From the NCBI RefSeq assembly GCF_963575615.1, contig NZ_CAUYTL010000006.1, forward strand, positions 1 to 64,000: DNA of 64,000 nucleotides, in the 5' to 3' direction. The notes beneath the pieces are model-generated. The model saw only the letters and a program-made list of their open reading frames with translations. It did no database searches and was not told the DNA's origin. The position numbers and the translations under genes are program-made. Below are positions 24,581-33,292 of this stretch, piece by piece. This DNA comes from Listeria_A hofi (GTDB lineage Bacteria; Bacillota; Bacilli; Lactobacillales; Listeriaceae). How positions within the stretch are numbered: position 1 is the stretch's first letter; each line of letters starts with the position of its first letter.

Positions 24581-25372
24581 ATGAAGATTGGGACGCAGAA
24601 TCAGGCATTTTTTCCAGAGGGCATTATGGAGAAGTTCGAATATGTGAAGGAAATGGGATTTGAAGGGTTCGAAATTGATGGAAAACTGCTGGTCGAAAAT
24701 GTAGCGGAAGTCAAAGCGGCAATTGCAGCGACAGGGATTCCGGTTTCGACAGCGTGTGGTGGCTATGATGGCTGGATTGGTGATTTCATCGAAGAACGTC
24801 GCTTGCGTGGTTTGCAGGAAATCAAATTAATTTTAGAGGCGTTGCAAGAAGTTGGCGGAAAGGGGATTGTAGTACCGGCTGCTTGGGGAATGTTCACGTA
24901 TCGTTTGCCACCAATGGTTTCGCCGCGTTCGGAAGCTGGCGATTTTAAAGCGGTTAGTGATTCGCTAGTTTATTTGGACAGTGTTGCAGCAGAGACTGGT
25001 ACGACGATTTTCTTGGAGCCGCTGAATCGTTATCAGGATCACATGATTAATTTGCTGGGCGATGCGCGTCGCTATATTGAGAAAAATGACTTGAAACATG
25101 TGAAAATTATCGCGGACTTTTATCATATGAACATTGAAGAGGACGGGATTTCTGAGGCGCTTCATGCAAATCGTGATTTAGTGGAGCATGTGCATGTGGC
25201 GGATAATCATCGTTATCAGCCAGGCAGTGGATCACTTGATTTTAAAAAGCATTTCGATCAGTTGAAGGCGGATGGATATGACGGGTTCTTGACGTTTGAA
25301 TGCCGTGTTCGTGCGGAAAATCCAGAAAAAGCGTATCGAGATGCATTGGAACATTTAAAAAAATGTAGATAA
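24581..25372 (+). CDS. Sugar phosphate isomerase/epimerase family protein (YcjR-like)
   Basis: A 263-residue xylose-isomerase-like TIM barrel. Metal ligands of the family can be seen: Glu in TIFLEPLNRY, Asp and His in IIADFYHMN, His in VEHVHVADNHR, and the C-terminal Glu in FLTFECRV. E. coli YcjR epimerises C4 of 3-keto-glycosides, which together with C3 redox steps interconverts gulosides and glucosides. The AAAGGAGACGG site at 24562-24572 precedes the ATG. The position between the dehydrogenase and the Gfo/Idh oxidoreductase genes is the same as in E. coli. Confidence 0.83.
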   Translation: MKIGTQNQAFFPEGIMEKFEYVKEMGFEGFEIDGKLLVENVAEVKAAIAATGIPVSTACGGYDGWIGDFIEERRLRGLQEIKLILEALQEVGGKGIVVPAAWGMFTYRLPPMVSPRSEAGDFKAVSDSLVYLDSVAAETGTTIFLEPLNRYQDHMINLLGDARRYIEKNDLKHVKIIADFYHMNIEEDGISEALHANRDLVEHVHVADNHRYQPGSGSLDFKKHFDQLKADGYDGFLTFECRVRAENPEKAYRDALEHLKKCR

Positions 25373-25380
25373 ATAGTGTG

Positions 25381-25407
25381 CTGCCTCTGAATTTAATTTA
25401 GGGGCAG
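25381..25407 (+). other. Intercistronic hairpin between ycjR- and ycjS-like genes
   Basis: CTGCCTCT pairs with AGGGGCAG (one G-T wobble) around an A/T-rich loop, followed by TGTTT. It may be a weak attenuator or RNA processing site. Confidence 0.5.
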
Positions 25408-25428
25408 TGTTTAAAGGGGGACTAGGGT

Positions 25429-26463
25429 GTGAAGAAAGTTGCGATTATTGGCGCGGGGCAAGTGGCCGAGAAGGTGCATGCGGCATACTATAAAACGCGA
25501 ACACAGGAATTAGAGTTAGTCGCGGTTGTGGACCCAGATGCTGAGCGTGCGCGGGGTTTTGCGGAACAGAATGGGTTTGCGCGAAGTTACACAGATGCAA
25601 CAACAATGTTTGAAGTTGAGAAGCCTGATATGGTGAGTATTTGTACGCCGAATCGGTTTCATTTTGATAATGTGATGTTAGCTTTGTCGCACGGTGTTGC
25701 GGTTATGTGTGAGAAACCGCCTGCGATGACGGCAAATGAGGCAAAAGAAATGCGTGATTTGGCGGTGGAGAAGCATCTTGTTTTGGCGTATGATTTCCAT
25801 CATCGGTTTGCGACAGATATGCGTGAAGTGAAGCAGGCGTATGCAGATGGCGTGCTGGGCGAAGTTTATATGACGAAAGCAAAAGCGTTACGTCGTTCTG
25901 GCGTTCCAGGTTGGGGATCGTTTACGAATAAGGCGTTGCAAGGTGGTGGGCCATTGATTGACATTGGGATTCATATGTTAGACGCGGCGATGTACGTGCT
26001 TGATTTCCCACAAGTTAAGAAAGTGACTGCTAAAATGTTTCAAAAAATTGGGACAAAGAAGTCGGAAGGTACATTTGGAACTTGGGATCCGACAAAATAT
26101 GATGTCGAGGACGCAGTTTTTGCGTTTATTGAATTTGAAAATGGTGGCTTGCTACAGTTGGAGACTTCGTTTGTATTGCAGATGAAAGACAAAGCTGTGT
26201 TGAATGTCGAATTTTTTGGTGATGAGGCTGGGGCGACGCTGTTTCCGGCAGAGATTTACACGGATCGGGCTGGCGAGTTGGTTACGATTTTGAAGAAGGA
26301 GACGGCGGATGAGGAACGACATGCAAAAAGTATGCAAGCATTTGTAGATCGGGTACTTGGTGCGGATGTAATGGTGGCTGATGCGGAACAGGGTTATCAA
26401 GTTCAGCGTTTGATTGAGGCGATTTACGAATCGGCGGAAAAAGGTGAGAGTGTATATTTATGA
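25429..26463 (+). CDS. Gfo/Idh/MocA family oxidoreductase (YcjS-like)
   Basis: A 344-residue NAD-dependent oxidoreductase starting with GTG at 25429. The N-terminal Rossmann motif is VAIIGAGQVAEKVHAAYY, then VVDPDAERARGFAEQNG; the CEKPPAMT loop carries the conserved Lys; the substrate domain has GGGPLIDIGIHMLDAAMY with the usual Asp and His. E. coli YcjS oxidises C3 of D-glucosides to the 3-keto form. It overlaps the GH65 gene by 4 bases (ATGA). Together with the YcjQ- and YcjR-like proteins it forms a glycoside-level epimerisation module. Confidence 0.85.
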   Translation: MKKVAIIGAGQVAEKVHAAYYKTRTQELELVAVVDPDAERARGFAEQNGFARSYTDATTMFEVEKPDMVSICTPNRFHFDNVMLALSHGVAVMCEKPPAMTANEAKEMRDLAVEKHLVLAYDFHHRFATDMREVKQAYADGVLGEVYMTKAKALRRSGVPGWGSFTNKALQGGGPLIDIGIHMLDAAMYVLDFPQVKKVTAKMFQKIGTKKSEGTFGTWDPTKYDVEDAVFAFIEFENGGLLQLETSFVLQMKDKAVLNVEFFGDEAGATLFPAEIYTDRAGELVTILKKETADEERHAKSMQAFVDRVLGADVMVADAEQGYQVQRLIEAIYESAEKGESVYL

Positions 26464-28652
26464 GTAGAGTTAGTGTGTTAAGGGAAAATAAAGTAAACCC
26501 GCATTACTTTGATACTTATGCGAGTTTGATGACAACGGGAAACGGCTATATGGGCGTCCGTGCTGGATTTGAAGAGGATTATCCTGAGCAAACGCGTGGT
26601 ATGTTTGTGGCGGGAGTTTATAATAAAGCGCAAGGGCAAGTGAGCTCAGATTTGGTTAATTTGCCTGATGTGACGCGGTTTGAGCTCGAGATTGAGAATG
26701 TGAATTTTTCGATGCATCGTGGGAAGGTTCTAGATTTTCAGCGGGTATTTGATTTGGAAACGGGTGAGATAAACCGTGAATTGATTTGGGAGCATCCGAA
26801 TGGGAAACGTTTCGGACTTTGTTTTAAGCGCTTTGTAAGTAAGAAGGAATTACATAGAGTGTATGCGAAGGTAGAGATTACGAGCCTTTCTGGGGACGCA
26901 GATGTGCGAATTCGGACGGGGATTGATGGGCAGCAGACGAATTTTGGAACGCAGCATTTGGTAGAGCGCTCGCTTCGGGTATTTAGTGAGACGTGGATGC
27001 AGGGCGATTATGTGACAACGCAAAGTGGACATGATGTAGCGGTGACATCGATGATTAGTGCGCCGGGAAGTTTTACAGCGAAGAATCGGCAGTTGCTTGT
27101 GACGGTGAATCAAAAGTTGGCGGAAAATGAGCCGTTTATATTGGAAAAGGTAAGCGTTATCGCCACGAGTTTAGAGACGGAAAATCCGGCTGAATTTGGA
27201 CTTGGTGACATACGTGAGGCGAAGGGATATGAGGAAGCTCTAGCGGAGTCACGCGATGTTTGGCAGGAGTTTTGGCGGGATTACCGCGTTGAGGTGACAT
27301 CGGAAAGCGCATTTGACCAGTTAGCGCTTGATTTTTCGGCGTATCATTTGGAAGCGATGACACCGTCTCATGATGAACGTTTTAGCGTTGGTGCAAAAGG
27401 TTTGACTGGTGAAGGCTACAAGGGGCATGTGTTCTGGGATACAGAGATTTTTATTGCACCGTTTCATTTGTATAATCACCCGGAAAAAGTACGGAAATTG
27501 CTGCGTTATCGCTACCTTCATTTGGAACAGGCGCGTGAAAAGGCTGAGAAAAACGGCTATCAAGGGGCTTTGTTTCCTTGGGAGAGCGCATTTAGTGGCG
27601 AGGAAGAGACGCCTGAATTTGCAGCGATTAACGTCCGTACTGGGAAGCGTCAAAAAGTGGCATCAGCTCTTGCTGAACATCATATTGTGGCGGATGTAGC
27701 TCATGCTGTGGTTAATTACTACGAGGCGAGTCAAGATGAAATGTTTATGGAGCATGATGGCTTACAAATGTTGCAGGAAACGGCGCGCTTTTGGTTGAGT
27801 AGAGCTGTGTTAAAAAACGGGAAATATGTTATATTAGATGTAATCGGTCCCGACGAATATACGGAGCATGTGGATAATAATGCTTACACGAATTATTTGG
27901 CGCATGAAAACGTGTATCAGACGTTGCGCTTTATGGCGAAATATGGTCAGAAGCATACAGCGTTTTATGATTTATGCGAGGCGTTTTTACGAAAAATTTA
28001 TTTGCCGCAACCGGACGCATCGAAGTTGATTCCTCAAGATGATACGTTTTTGGGTAAACCAGAAATTGATTTGTCGGAATATAAGGCGCGGCAAGGCTCA
28101 CAGGCGATTCTGCTAGATTATTCGCGGGCAGAAGTGAATGAGATGCAGATTTTGAAGCAGGCGGATGTGGTGATGTTGTTGTATTTACTGCCGAATCTGT
28201 TTTCAGAGGACATTGTGGCGCGGAATTTGGACTATTATGAGGAGCACACGATTCATGATTCTTCGCTGAGTAAGGCGATTCATGCGATTGTGGCGAATCG
28301 AGTTGGTCAGCAGGAAAAGGCGTATCGTTTCTTTGAAGAGGCGTGCCGAATTGACCTTGAGGCAGCTCCGGGCGGCTCGGACGAAGGTTTACATGCGGCG
28401 TCGCTTGGTGCGATTTGGTTGTCCACGATATTTGGCTTTGGTGGTGTCGCAATCTCGGATGGTGCACTGCATTTGAATCCACGGTTACCAGCTGGATGGA
28501 AGCGCTTGGCATTTTCATTTGTATGGCACGGGGAGCGTTTAGAAATAGTATTGGAACAGGATGCCATTCGCGTAACGAAACAAACGTCAGCACCAATTGA
28601 GATACATGTTTTTGGTGAAAAGCACCGTATGACGACAGGACTAGAAATCTAA
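26460..28652 (+). CDS. GH65 glycoside phosphorylase, kojibiose phosphorylase type (YcjT-like)
   Basis: A 730-residue inverting phosphorylase of family GH65. It has an N-terminal beta-sandwich, a linker, an (alpha/alpha)6 barrel with GHVFWDTEIFIAPF, and the catalytic acid Glu466 in VIGPDEYTEHVDNN; KQADVVMLLYLLP and the C-terminal phosphate-binding region (SSLSKAIHAIVANRVG) follow. The product is beta-glucose 1-phosphate. E. coli YcjT acts on kojibiose; the exact disaccharide here is not read from sequence. Start codon overlaps the stop of the preceding gene. Its product is the substrate of the beta-phosphoglucomutase encoded two genes later. Confidence 0.9.
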   Translation: MSRVSVLRENKVNPHYFDTYASLMTTGNGYMGVRAGFEEDYPEQTRGMFVAGVYNKAQGQVSSDLVNLPDVTRFELEIENVNFSMHRGKVLDFQRVFDLETGEINRELIWEHPNGKRFGLCFKRFVSKKELHRVYAKVEITSLSGDADVRIRTGIDGQQTNFGTQHLVERSLRVFSETWMQGDYVTTQSGHDVAVTSMISAPGSFTAKNRQLLVTVNQKLAENEPFILEKVSVIATSLETENPAEFGLGDIREAKGYEEALAESRDVWQEFWRDYRVEVTSESAFDQLALDFSAYHLEAMTPSHDERFSVGAKGLTGEGYKGHVFWDTEIFIAPFHLYNHPEKVRKLLRYRYLHLEQAREKAEKNGYQGALFPWESAFSGEEETPEFAAINVRTGKRQKVASALAEHHIVADVAHAVVNYYEASQDEMFMEHDGLQMLQETARFWLSRAVLKNGKYVILDVIGPDEYTEHVDNNAYTNYLAHENVYQTLRFMAKYGQKHTAFYDLCEAFLRKIYLPQPDASKLIPQDDTFLGKPEIDLSEYKARQGSQAILLDYSRAEVNEMQILKQADVVMLLYLLPNLFSEDIVARNLDYYEEHTIHDSSLSKAIHAIVANRVGQQEKAYRFFEEACRIDLEAAPGGSDEGLHAASLGAIWLSTIFGFGGVAISDGALHLNPRLPAGWKRLAFSFVWHGERLEIVLEQDAIRVTKQTSAPIEIHVFGEKHRMTTGLEI

Positions 28653-28672
28653 ATTTGGAAGGAAGAGCATTC

Positions 28673-29791
28673 ATGAAAATAGTCATTGCCCCAGATTCAT
28701 ATAAGGAAAGTTTAACGGCGCAGGAGGTTGCCGAAGCGATTCGAGTGGGATTCGCGGATGTATTTCCGGACGCGGAGTATCAGCTTTTGCCGGTGGGCGA
28801 TGGCGGAGAAGGAACGATTGCAATTCTTGCAGATGCCTCTGATGGTGTGATGGAGGAAGTGCGTGTGACTGGGCCACTTGGCGAATTGGTAACAGCGAAA
28901 ATGGCATTTAGTGCGGATCGGACACGGGCGTTTATTGAGATGGCGGAGGCGTGTGGGCTACATTTGGTGCCGCTTGCAAAACGTGATCCGTTAGCGGTGA
29001 GTACGGCGGGTGTTGGTGAATTGATTCGGCATGCGCTTGACGTGGGAGTTCGGGAAATCATAATTGGGGTTGGCGGAAGTGCTTCCCATGATGGCGGGAT
29101 TGGCATGGCTTCGGCACTTGGCGCGCGCTTTTATAATTTGCGAGGCGAGGCGGTGACTCCGACTGGCGCTAACTTAAGCGCGATCAGTTCAGTTTCGCTG
29201 ACGGATTTGGATTCTCGTCTTGATGACACGGTGATTCGGATTGCGGCTGATGTGGAAAATCCGCTATGTGGTGACAATGGTGCGGCTGCTATTTTCGGGC
29301 CGCAAAAAGGATTGGCACAAGACGCAATTCCGAGTATTGATAACGCGATGCAAGGTTTTTATTCGATTTTTGAGAAGGATGTGCGCAAGTTGCCAGGAAG
29401 CGGTGCTGGTGGTGGAATGGGCGCTGGCTTGATGTTATTTACTGGCGCTGAATTTGAGCCGGGCATTGAACTTGTTTTGCGGGAATTAAAGATGAAGGAA
29501 GTTTGCGCAGATGCGGATGTTATTCTGGTTGGCGAAGGTCGAATGGATGGTCAGACGATTTTTGGGAAAGCGCCGATTGGTGTTGCAAATTGTGCGCCTG
29601 AGAATGCGGTAGTGATTGGCATTTGTGGTAGCATTGGAGATGGGATTGAAGCGGTTTATTCAAAAATAGATGCGGTTTTCCCAACGATTGCGACGGCTGG
29701 AACGCTTGCTGAAATTTTGCCTAAAACGCGTGAAAATATTGAGCGGACGGCACGTAATGTGGCAGTCTTGCTGAAGGGGAGAATACGGTGA
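28673..29791 (+). CDS. Glycerate kinase (GlxK/GarK family)
   Basis: A 372-residue type I glycerate kinase. It begins MKIVIAPDSYKESLTAQEVA and holds PVGDGGEGT near residue 42, IIIGVGGSASHDGGIGMASALGARF, GSGAGGGMGAGLM and VGEGRMDGQT, all diagnostic. It should convert D-glycerate to 2-phosphoglycerate for glycolysis. The gene lies between the ycjT- and ycjU-like genes; E. coli has no glycerate kinase gene there as I recall. This strongly suggests that glycerate is released by the cluster phosphorylase. GGAAGGAAGAG precedes the ATG; the end overlaps the next gene start as GTGA. Confidence 0.93.
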   Translation: MKIVIAPDSYKESLTAQEVAEAIRVGFADVFPDAEYQLLPVGDGGEGTIAILADASDGVMEEVRVTGPLGELVTAKMAFSADRTRAFIEMAEACGLHLVPLAKRDPLAVSTAGVGELIRHALDVGVREIIIGVGGSASHDGGIGMASALGARFYNLRGEAVTPTGANLSAISSVSLTDLDSRLDDTVIRIAADVENPLCGDNGAAAIFGPQKGLAQDAIPSIDNAMQGFYSIFEKDVRKLPGSGAGGGMGAGLMLFTGAEFEPGIELVLRELKMKEVCADADVILVGEGRMDGQTIFGKAPIGVANCAPENAVVIGICGSIGDGIEAVYSKIDAVFPTIATAGTLAEILPKTRENIERTARNVAVLLKGRIR

Positions 29792-30447
29792 AACAGTTAG
29801 AAGCAGTTATTTTTGATTTGGATGGTGTGATTACAGATAGCGCGCATTTTCATTATTTAGCGTGGAAACAGTTGGCGGCTGATGTTGATATTGAAATCGA
29901 TGAAGCATTCAATGAGACGCTAAAAGGGATTAGTCGGATGGACTCGCTTGATTTGATTCTGGCAAAAGGTGGTCGCGAAAATGACTTTACATTGGAGCAA
30001 AAAGAGGAGCTGGCGGCTAAGAAAAACGCACATTATGTGGAGCTATTGAAAGATTTATCTCCCGCGGATATTTTACCGGGAATTGAGTCTTTGCTAGAAG
30101 CGATTCGTTCGGCAGGCCTTAAAATTGCCCTGGCATCCGTTTCGAAAAATGCACCAATGGTTCTTTCGGCGCTTGGTTTGACGGATAATTTCGATTACCT
30201 AGCTGATGCTGCGAAAATTACGCATTCCAAACCTGATCCGGAAATATTCCTTGTAGCTGCGGCTGGACTCGATGTAGAGCCAGCGAATGCGGTTGGAATT
30301 GAGGATGCACAGGCTGGTGTTGAGGCTATTAAATCCGCTGGTATGAAAGCGATTGGCGTTGGAACTGGGCTTGTCGGAACGGATGAATTAGTGAGTGATA
30401 CGTCCAAATTGTCACTCGCATTGATTCAAAAAGTATTTCAAATTTAA
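29788..30447 (+). CDS. pgmB: Beta-phosphoglucomutase (YcjU/PgmB-like)
   Basis: Converts beta-glucose 1-phosphate, the GH65 product, to glucose 6-phosphate. The 219-residue HAD-superfamily protein has nucleophile Asp10 and Asp12 in IFDLDGVITDSAHFHYLAWKQLA, the KGISRMDSL cap-domain specificity loop typical of beta-PGM, the Ser in ALASVSKNAP, Lys in SKPDPEIFL, and the Asp pair in VGIEDAQAG. It starts with GTG inside the stop of the glycerate kinase gene; AAGGGGAG lies upstream. Last gene of the cluster, closed by a very strong hairpin. Confidence 0.93.
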   Translation: MKQLEAVIFDLDGVITDSAHFHYLAWKQLAADVDIEIDEAFNETLKGISRMDSLDLILAKGGRENDFTLEQKEELAAKKNAHYVELLKDLSPADILPGIESLLEAIRSAGLKIALASVSKNAPMVLSALGLTDNFDYLADAAKITHSKPDPEIFLVAAAGLDVEPANAVGIEDAQAGVEAIKSAGMKAIGVGTGLVGTDELVSDTSKLSLALIQKVFQI

Positions 30448-30497
30448 AAGTAGCGTGAAATTCGGTGCAACTCAAAACCGAATTTCACGCTACTTTT
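30446..30497. terminator. Strong bidirectional terminator closing the ycj-like cluster
   Basis: A perfect 21-bp stem pairs 30446-30466 with 30477-30497 around a ten-base loop, with A tract before and T tract after. It separates convergent genes. Confidence 0.92.
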
Positions 30498-30501
30498 CTG
30501 T

Positions 30502-31056
30502 TTAGCTTGGATAATAGATAATCATACTTAGCCGGCAAATTTCTTCGCTTGCGTTCGTGTATACGTGCTCTTGATCCGCCTTGAAACGAATCGAGTCACC
30601 ATCTTTAGCTCTCAACGCTTCTCCGTTTGTCGTAATAACAAGTTCCCCTGAAAATACATTAATAAATTCTTCTGTCCCATCTGGATGAGGCGTTGATTCA
30701 AGACGTCCATCCGGGTCAATCTCCAAATAGTATGTCTCAAAGCGACGTTCGCTATCAAAAGTAAACATCGGATAATTACGGCATTTCCCATCATCAGCAA
30801 TGAGCGGTTCACGAGTTTTACGGTCAATTACTTCATAATCTATTTTTGGTTTCGTTACTAGTTCTGTAAAAGAAACTTTCAAGCCATTCGCGATTTTCCA
30901 TAAAGTTGATATCGTCGGGTTAACGTCTCCGCGTTCGATTTGTCCAAGCATACTCTTACTGACACCAGTTAGTTTCGCGAGTTCATCGAGGCTGAGGCGT
31001 TTTTTTTGTCGAGCTAATTTCAAATTTTCTGAGACTACAGCACTAATATTATCCAC
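30502..31056 (-). CDS. XRE family regulator with C-terminal cupin domain
   Basis: A 184-residue cytoplasmic regulator. Residues 8-62 form an XRE helix-turn-helix (LKLARQKKRLSLDELAKLTGVSKSMLGQIERGDVNPTIS-type), and 105-180 form a cupin barrel (HPDGTEEFINVFSGELVITTNGEALRAKDGDSIRF), which usually senses a small ligand. The gene is divergent from a LysE-type exporter gene, about 115 bases away. By comparison with similar pairs, it probably controls the exporter in response to an amino acid or amine. The ligand is unknown. Confidence 0.88.
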   Translation of the reverse strand: MDNISAVVSENLKLARQKKRLSLDELAKLTGVSKSMLGQIERGDVNPTISTLWKIANGLKVSFTELVTKPKIDYEVIDRKTREPLIADDGKCRNYPMFTFDSERRFETYYLEIDPDGRLESTPHPDGTEEFINVFSGELVITTNGEALRAKDGDSIRFKADQEHVYTNASEEICRLSMIIYYPS

Positions 31057-31084
31057 TATTTTGTCCTTCTTTCACATTGACAAT

Positions 31085-31126
31085 ATAACGCACGTAATGT
31101 ATTGTATACTGTATAAACGTTATAAT
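31085..31126 (+). promoter_or_regulatory. Divergent control region of the XRE and LysE genes
   Basis: TATAAT at 31121-31126 with a weak -35 (TGTATT at 31098-31103) points to the LysE gene. ATAACG at 31085-31090 and CGTTAT at 31118-31123 form widely spaced inverted arms around the alternating GTATTGTATACTGTATA. A regulator site is likely but not defined. Confidence 0.4.
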
Positions 31127-31172
31127 ATCCTTTTTGTGTATTATATCATCCGGAGAAAGGAAGGTAAAGAAT

Positions 31173-31763
31173 ATGTTTAATATTGCGGCGTTTTTATCTT
31201 ATATATTTTTGACAGCTTATACACCAGGGCCTAATAACATTATGGCGATGTCAAATGCGAGTAATGATGGTTTTAAAAAGAGTTTTAGGTTCTGTTTGGG
31301 AGTTTTGGCTGGTTTTTTTGTTATTGTGTTAGCTTCAGCTATTTTTAGCGCGGCTTTATATGATTTTATACCGACAATCGAGCCATTTATGCGTTTAATT
31401 GGAGCTGCGTACATTTTATGGTTGGCTTGGACGATTTTGCGAGATAAACCAAAGAGTTCTAATACCAAAAAAGTGTGCTTGGAACCGAATTGTTTCTTTA
31501 CGGGTATGGTCATGCAATTTGTGAACGTAAAGGTGATTTTATATGGAGTTACAACTTTTTCAACGCTTGTTTTGCCTTATTTCAGTGGTTTTTGGCAAAT
31601 CTCTCTGTTTATTTTGATTTTGACGGTTGTCGGTTTTTCTGGGACGTGTTGTTGGGCGATGTTTGGTTCAATTTTTAGCAGGATATTTGTTGAGCATAAG
31701 CGAGGACTAAACATTGTGATGGCACTCTTGCTCGCATATTGTGCAACCTCGATTTTGATATAA
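31173..31763 (+). CDS. LysE family transporter
   Basis: Inner-membrane exporter of amino acids or related small molecules, 196 residues with about six membrane segments. The N-terminal signature AYTPGPNNIMAMSNA is typical of LysE/RhtB. The start at 31173 (MFNIAAFLSY) has AAAGGAAGG at 31156-31164; a longer frame lacks a ribosome site. It is paired with the divergent XRE-cupin regulator gene. Substrate not determined. Confidence 0.88.
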   Translation: MFNIAAFLSYIFLTAYTPGPNNIMAMSNASNDGFKKSFRFCLGVLAGFFVIVLASAIFSAALYDFIPTIEPFMRLIGAAYILWLAWTILRDKPKSSNTKKVCLEPNCFFTGMVMQFVNVKVILYGVTTFSTLVLPYFSGFWQISLFILILTVVGFSGTCCWAMFGSIFSRIFVEHKRGLNIVMALLLAYCATSILI

Positions 31764-31849
31764 CATGTGTGTTGTTTTTTGGTGCTTGTCGTAGTAAAAT
31801 GAATAGGATATGCAGAATTCAAAAACTTCAAGAAAAGGGAGAAAAGGGC

Positions 31850-33274
31850 ATGCTATTCAGTACGACGACATTTTTATTTGTATTTTTACCACTTGTTTTA
31901 GCTATCTATCTAATCACGCCCAAAAAATTAAAAAATATTATGCTGCTATTAGCCAGCTTATTTTTTTATGCGTGGGGTGAGCCGAAATTTATTTATGTGA
32001 TGTTACTTTCTATTTTACTCAATTACGTGTTCGGACTACTCGCGGACAAGGCGAAGAGGGAAGGGAAGCATGGAAAGTTAGTCATCACATTGATGATTAT
32101 CGGGAATTTAGTGATTTTAGGAATTTTCAAATATGCAAACTTTGTTGTATTCAATATTGAGACGTTTTTCGGATCGAATTTTGAATGGACAGCGATTGCA
32201 TTACCACTTGGGATTTCATTCTATACGTTCCAAGGGATAAGTTACGTGATGGATGTTTACCGTGGCGATGGACGCGTACAGAAGAATCCGCTGAATATTG
32301 CGCTATACATATCATTATTCCCACAACTTGTGGCTGGACCTATTGTGCGCTATCAGACGGTTGCTGATCAGATTGAGAATCGAAAGGTTGACATCAATTT
32401 GTTTGCAAGCGGAGTCAAGCGCTTTATTATCGGGTTGGCGAAGAAGATGTTTATCGCAAATAACTGTGGGCTTGTCGCAGATCAGATTTTTCAAAGTCAG
32501 GGTGGCGGTTTGTCGGTTGGAACCGCTTGGATTGGTCTTATTTTTTACTCGCTTCAAATTTTCTTTGATTTCTCGGGTTATTCCGATATGGCGATTGGTC
32601 TTGGTCGGATGTTTGGCTTTAAATTCCTCGAAAACTTTAACTACCCATATATAGCAAAATCAGTATCCGAATTTTGGCGCAGATGGCATATCTCGCTTGG
32701 GACATGGTTTAAAGATTATCTTTACATTCCGCTAGGTGGAAATCGTGTTTCTCCTATTAAAGTCTATCGAAATTTGGCGATTGTTTGGCTGGCAACAGGG
32801 ATTTGGCATGGTGCGAGTTGGAACTTCCTGCTTTGGGGTGCTTATTATGGACTGTTCATTATGCTCGAAAAAGCATTTTTAGGCAAAGCTTTGCTGAAAG
32901 TTCCGGCAGCGCTACAACACGTGTATGCTTTAATTGTCATCATCTTTGGCTGGCTCTTATTCCGAATCGACAACGTGAGTGATATTTGGAGTTACCTCGG
33001 CTCGATGTTCGGTTCCGGTGTATTCTGGGATGCACGCGCAACGTACTATATGCATGAATATGCCATTGTTTTAATTGTTGCGATCATTGCATGTACGCCA
33101 CTCGTGAAAAACTTTTTTGCGAGTGAGAAATTATTAACGTTTATGCAAAGTCATCGCGTACTTCATATGACAAAAGACGTGGCAACACTTGCTGTTATGG
33201 CTTTCATATTCATCTACTCTGTGGCGCTCGTTGTCGGCTCGACTTTCAATCCATTCATTTATTTCAGATTTTAA
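31850..33274 (+). CDS. MBOAT family O-acyltransferase (AlgI/DltB-like)
   Basis: Polytopic membrane acyltransferase of 474 residues, AlgI type. About ten membrane segments; the conserved catalytic His320 lies in ATGIWHGASWNF, and YPYIAKSVSEFWRRWHISLGTWFKDYLYIPLGGN is the MBOAT signature block. It should move acetyl groups across the membrane to a secreted or surface glycan. The start at 31850 has AAAGGGAGAAAAGGG upstream. It is followed by a DHHW-family protein gene 18 bases on, the usual partner. Target polymer unknown; no glycan synthesis genes are adjacent. Confidence 0.9.
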   Translation: MLFSTTTFLFVFLPLVLAIYLITPKKLKNIMLLLASLFFYAWGEPKFIYVMLLSILLNYVFGLLADKAKREGKHGKLVITLMIIGNLVILGIFKYANFVVFNIETFFGSNFEWTAIALPLGISFYTFQGISYVMDVYRGDGRVQKNPLNIALYISLFPQLVAGPIVRYQTVADQIENRKVDINLFASGVKRFIIGLAKKMFIANNCGLVADQIFQSQGGGLSVGTAWIGLIFYSLQIFFDFSGYSDMAIGLGRMFGFKFLENFNYPYIAKSVSEFWRRWHISLGTWFKDYLYIPLGGNRVSPIKVYRNLAIVWLATGIWHGASWNFLLWGAYYGLFIMLEKAFLGKALLKVPAALQHVYALIVIIFGWLLFRIDNVSDIWSYLGSMFGSGVFWDARATYYMHEYAIVLIVAIIACTPLVKNFFASEKLLTFMQSHRVLHMTKDVATLAVMAFIFIYSVALVVGSTFNPFIYFRF

Positions 33275-33292
33275 AACGTTAGGAGAATAACT

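Noticed and set aside
27931..28686. 251-codon minus-strand frame opposite the GH65 gene
   Set aside because: Composition is Ser/Pro/His-rich as expected from antisense of GC-biased codons; the sense gene is clearly real.
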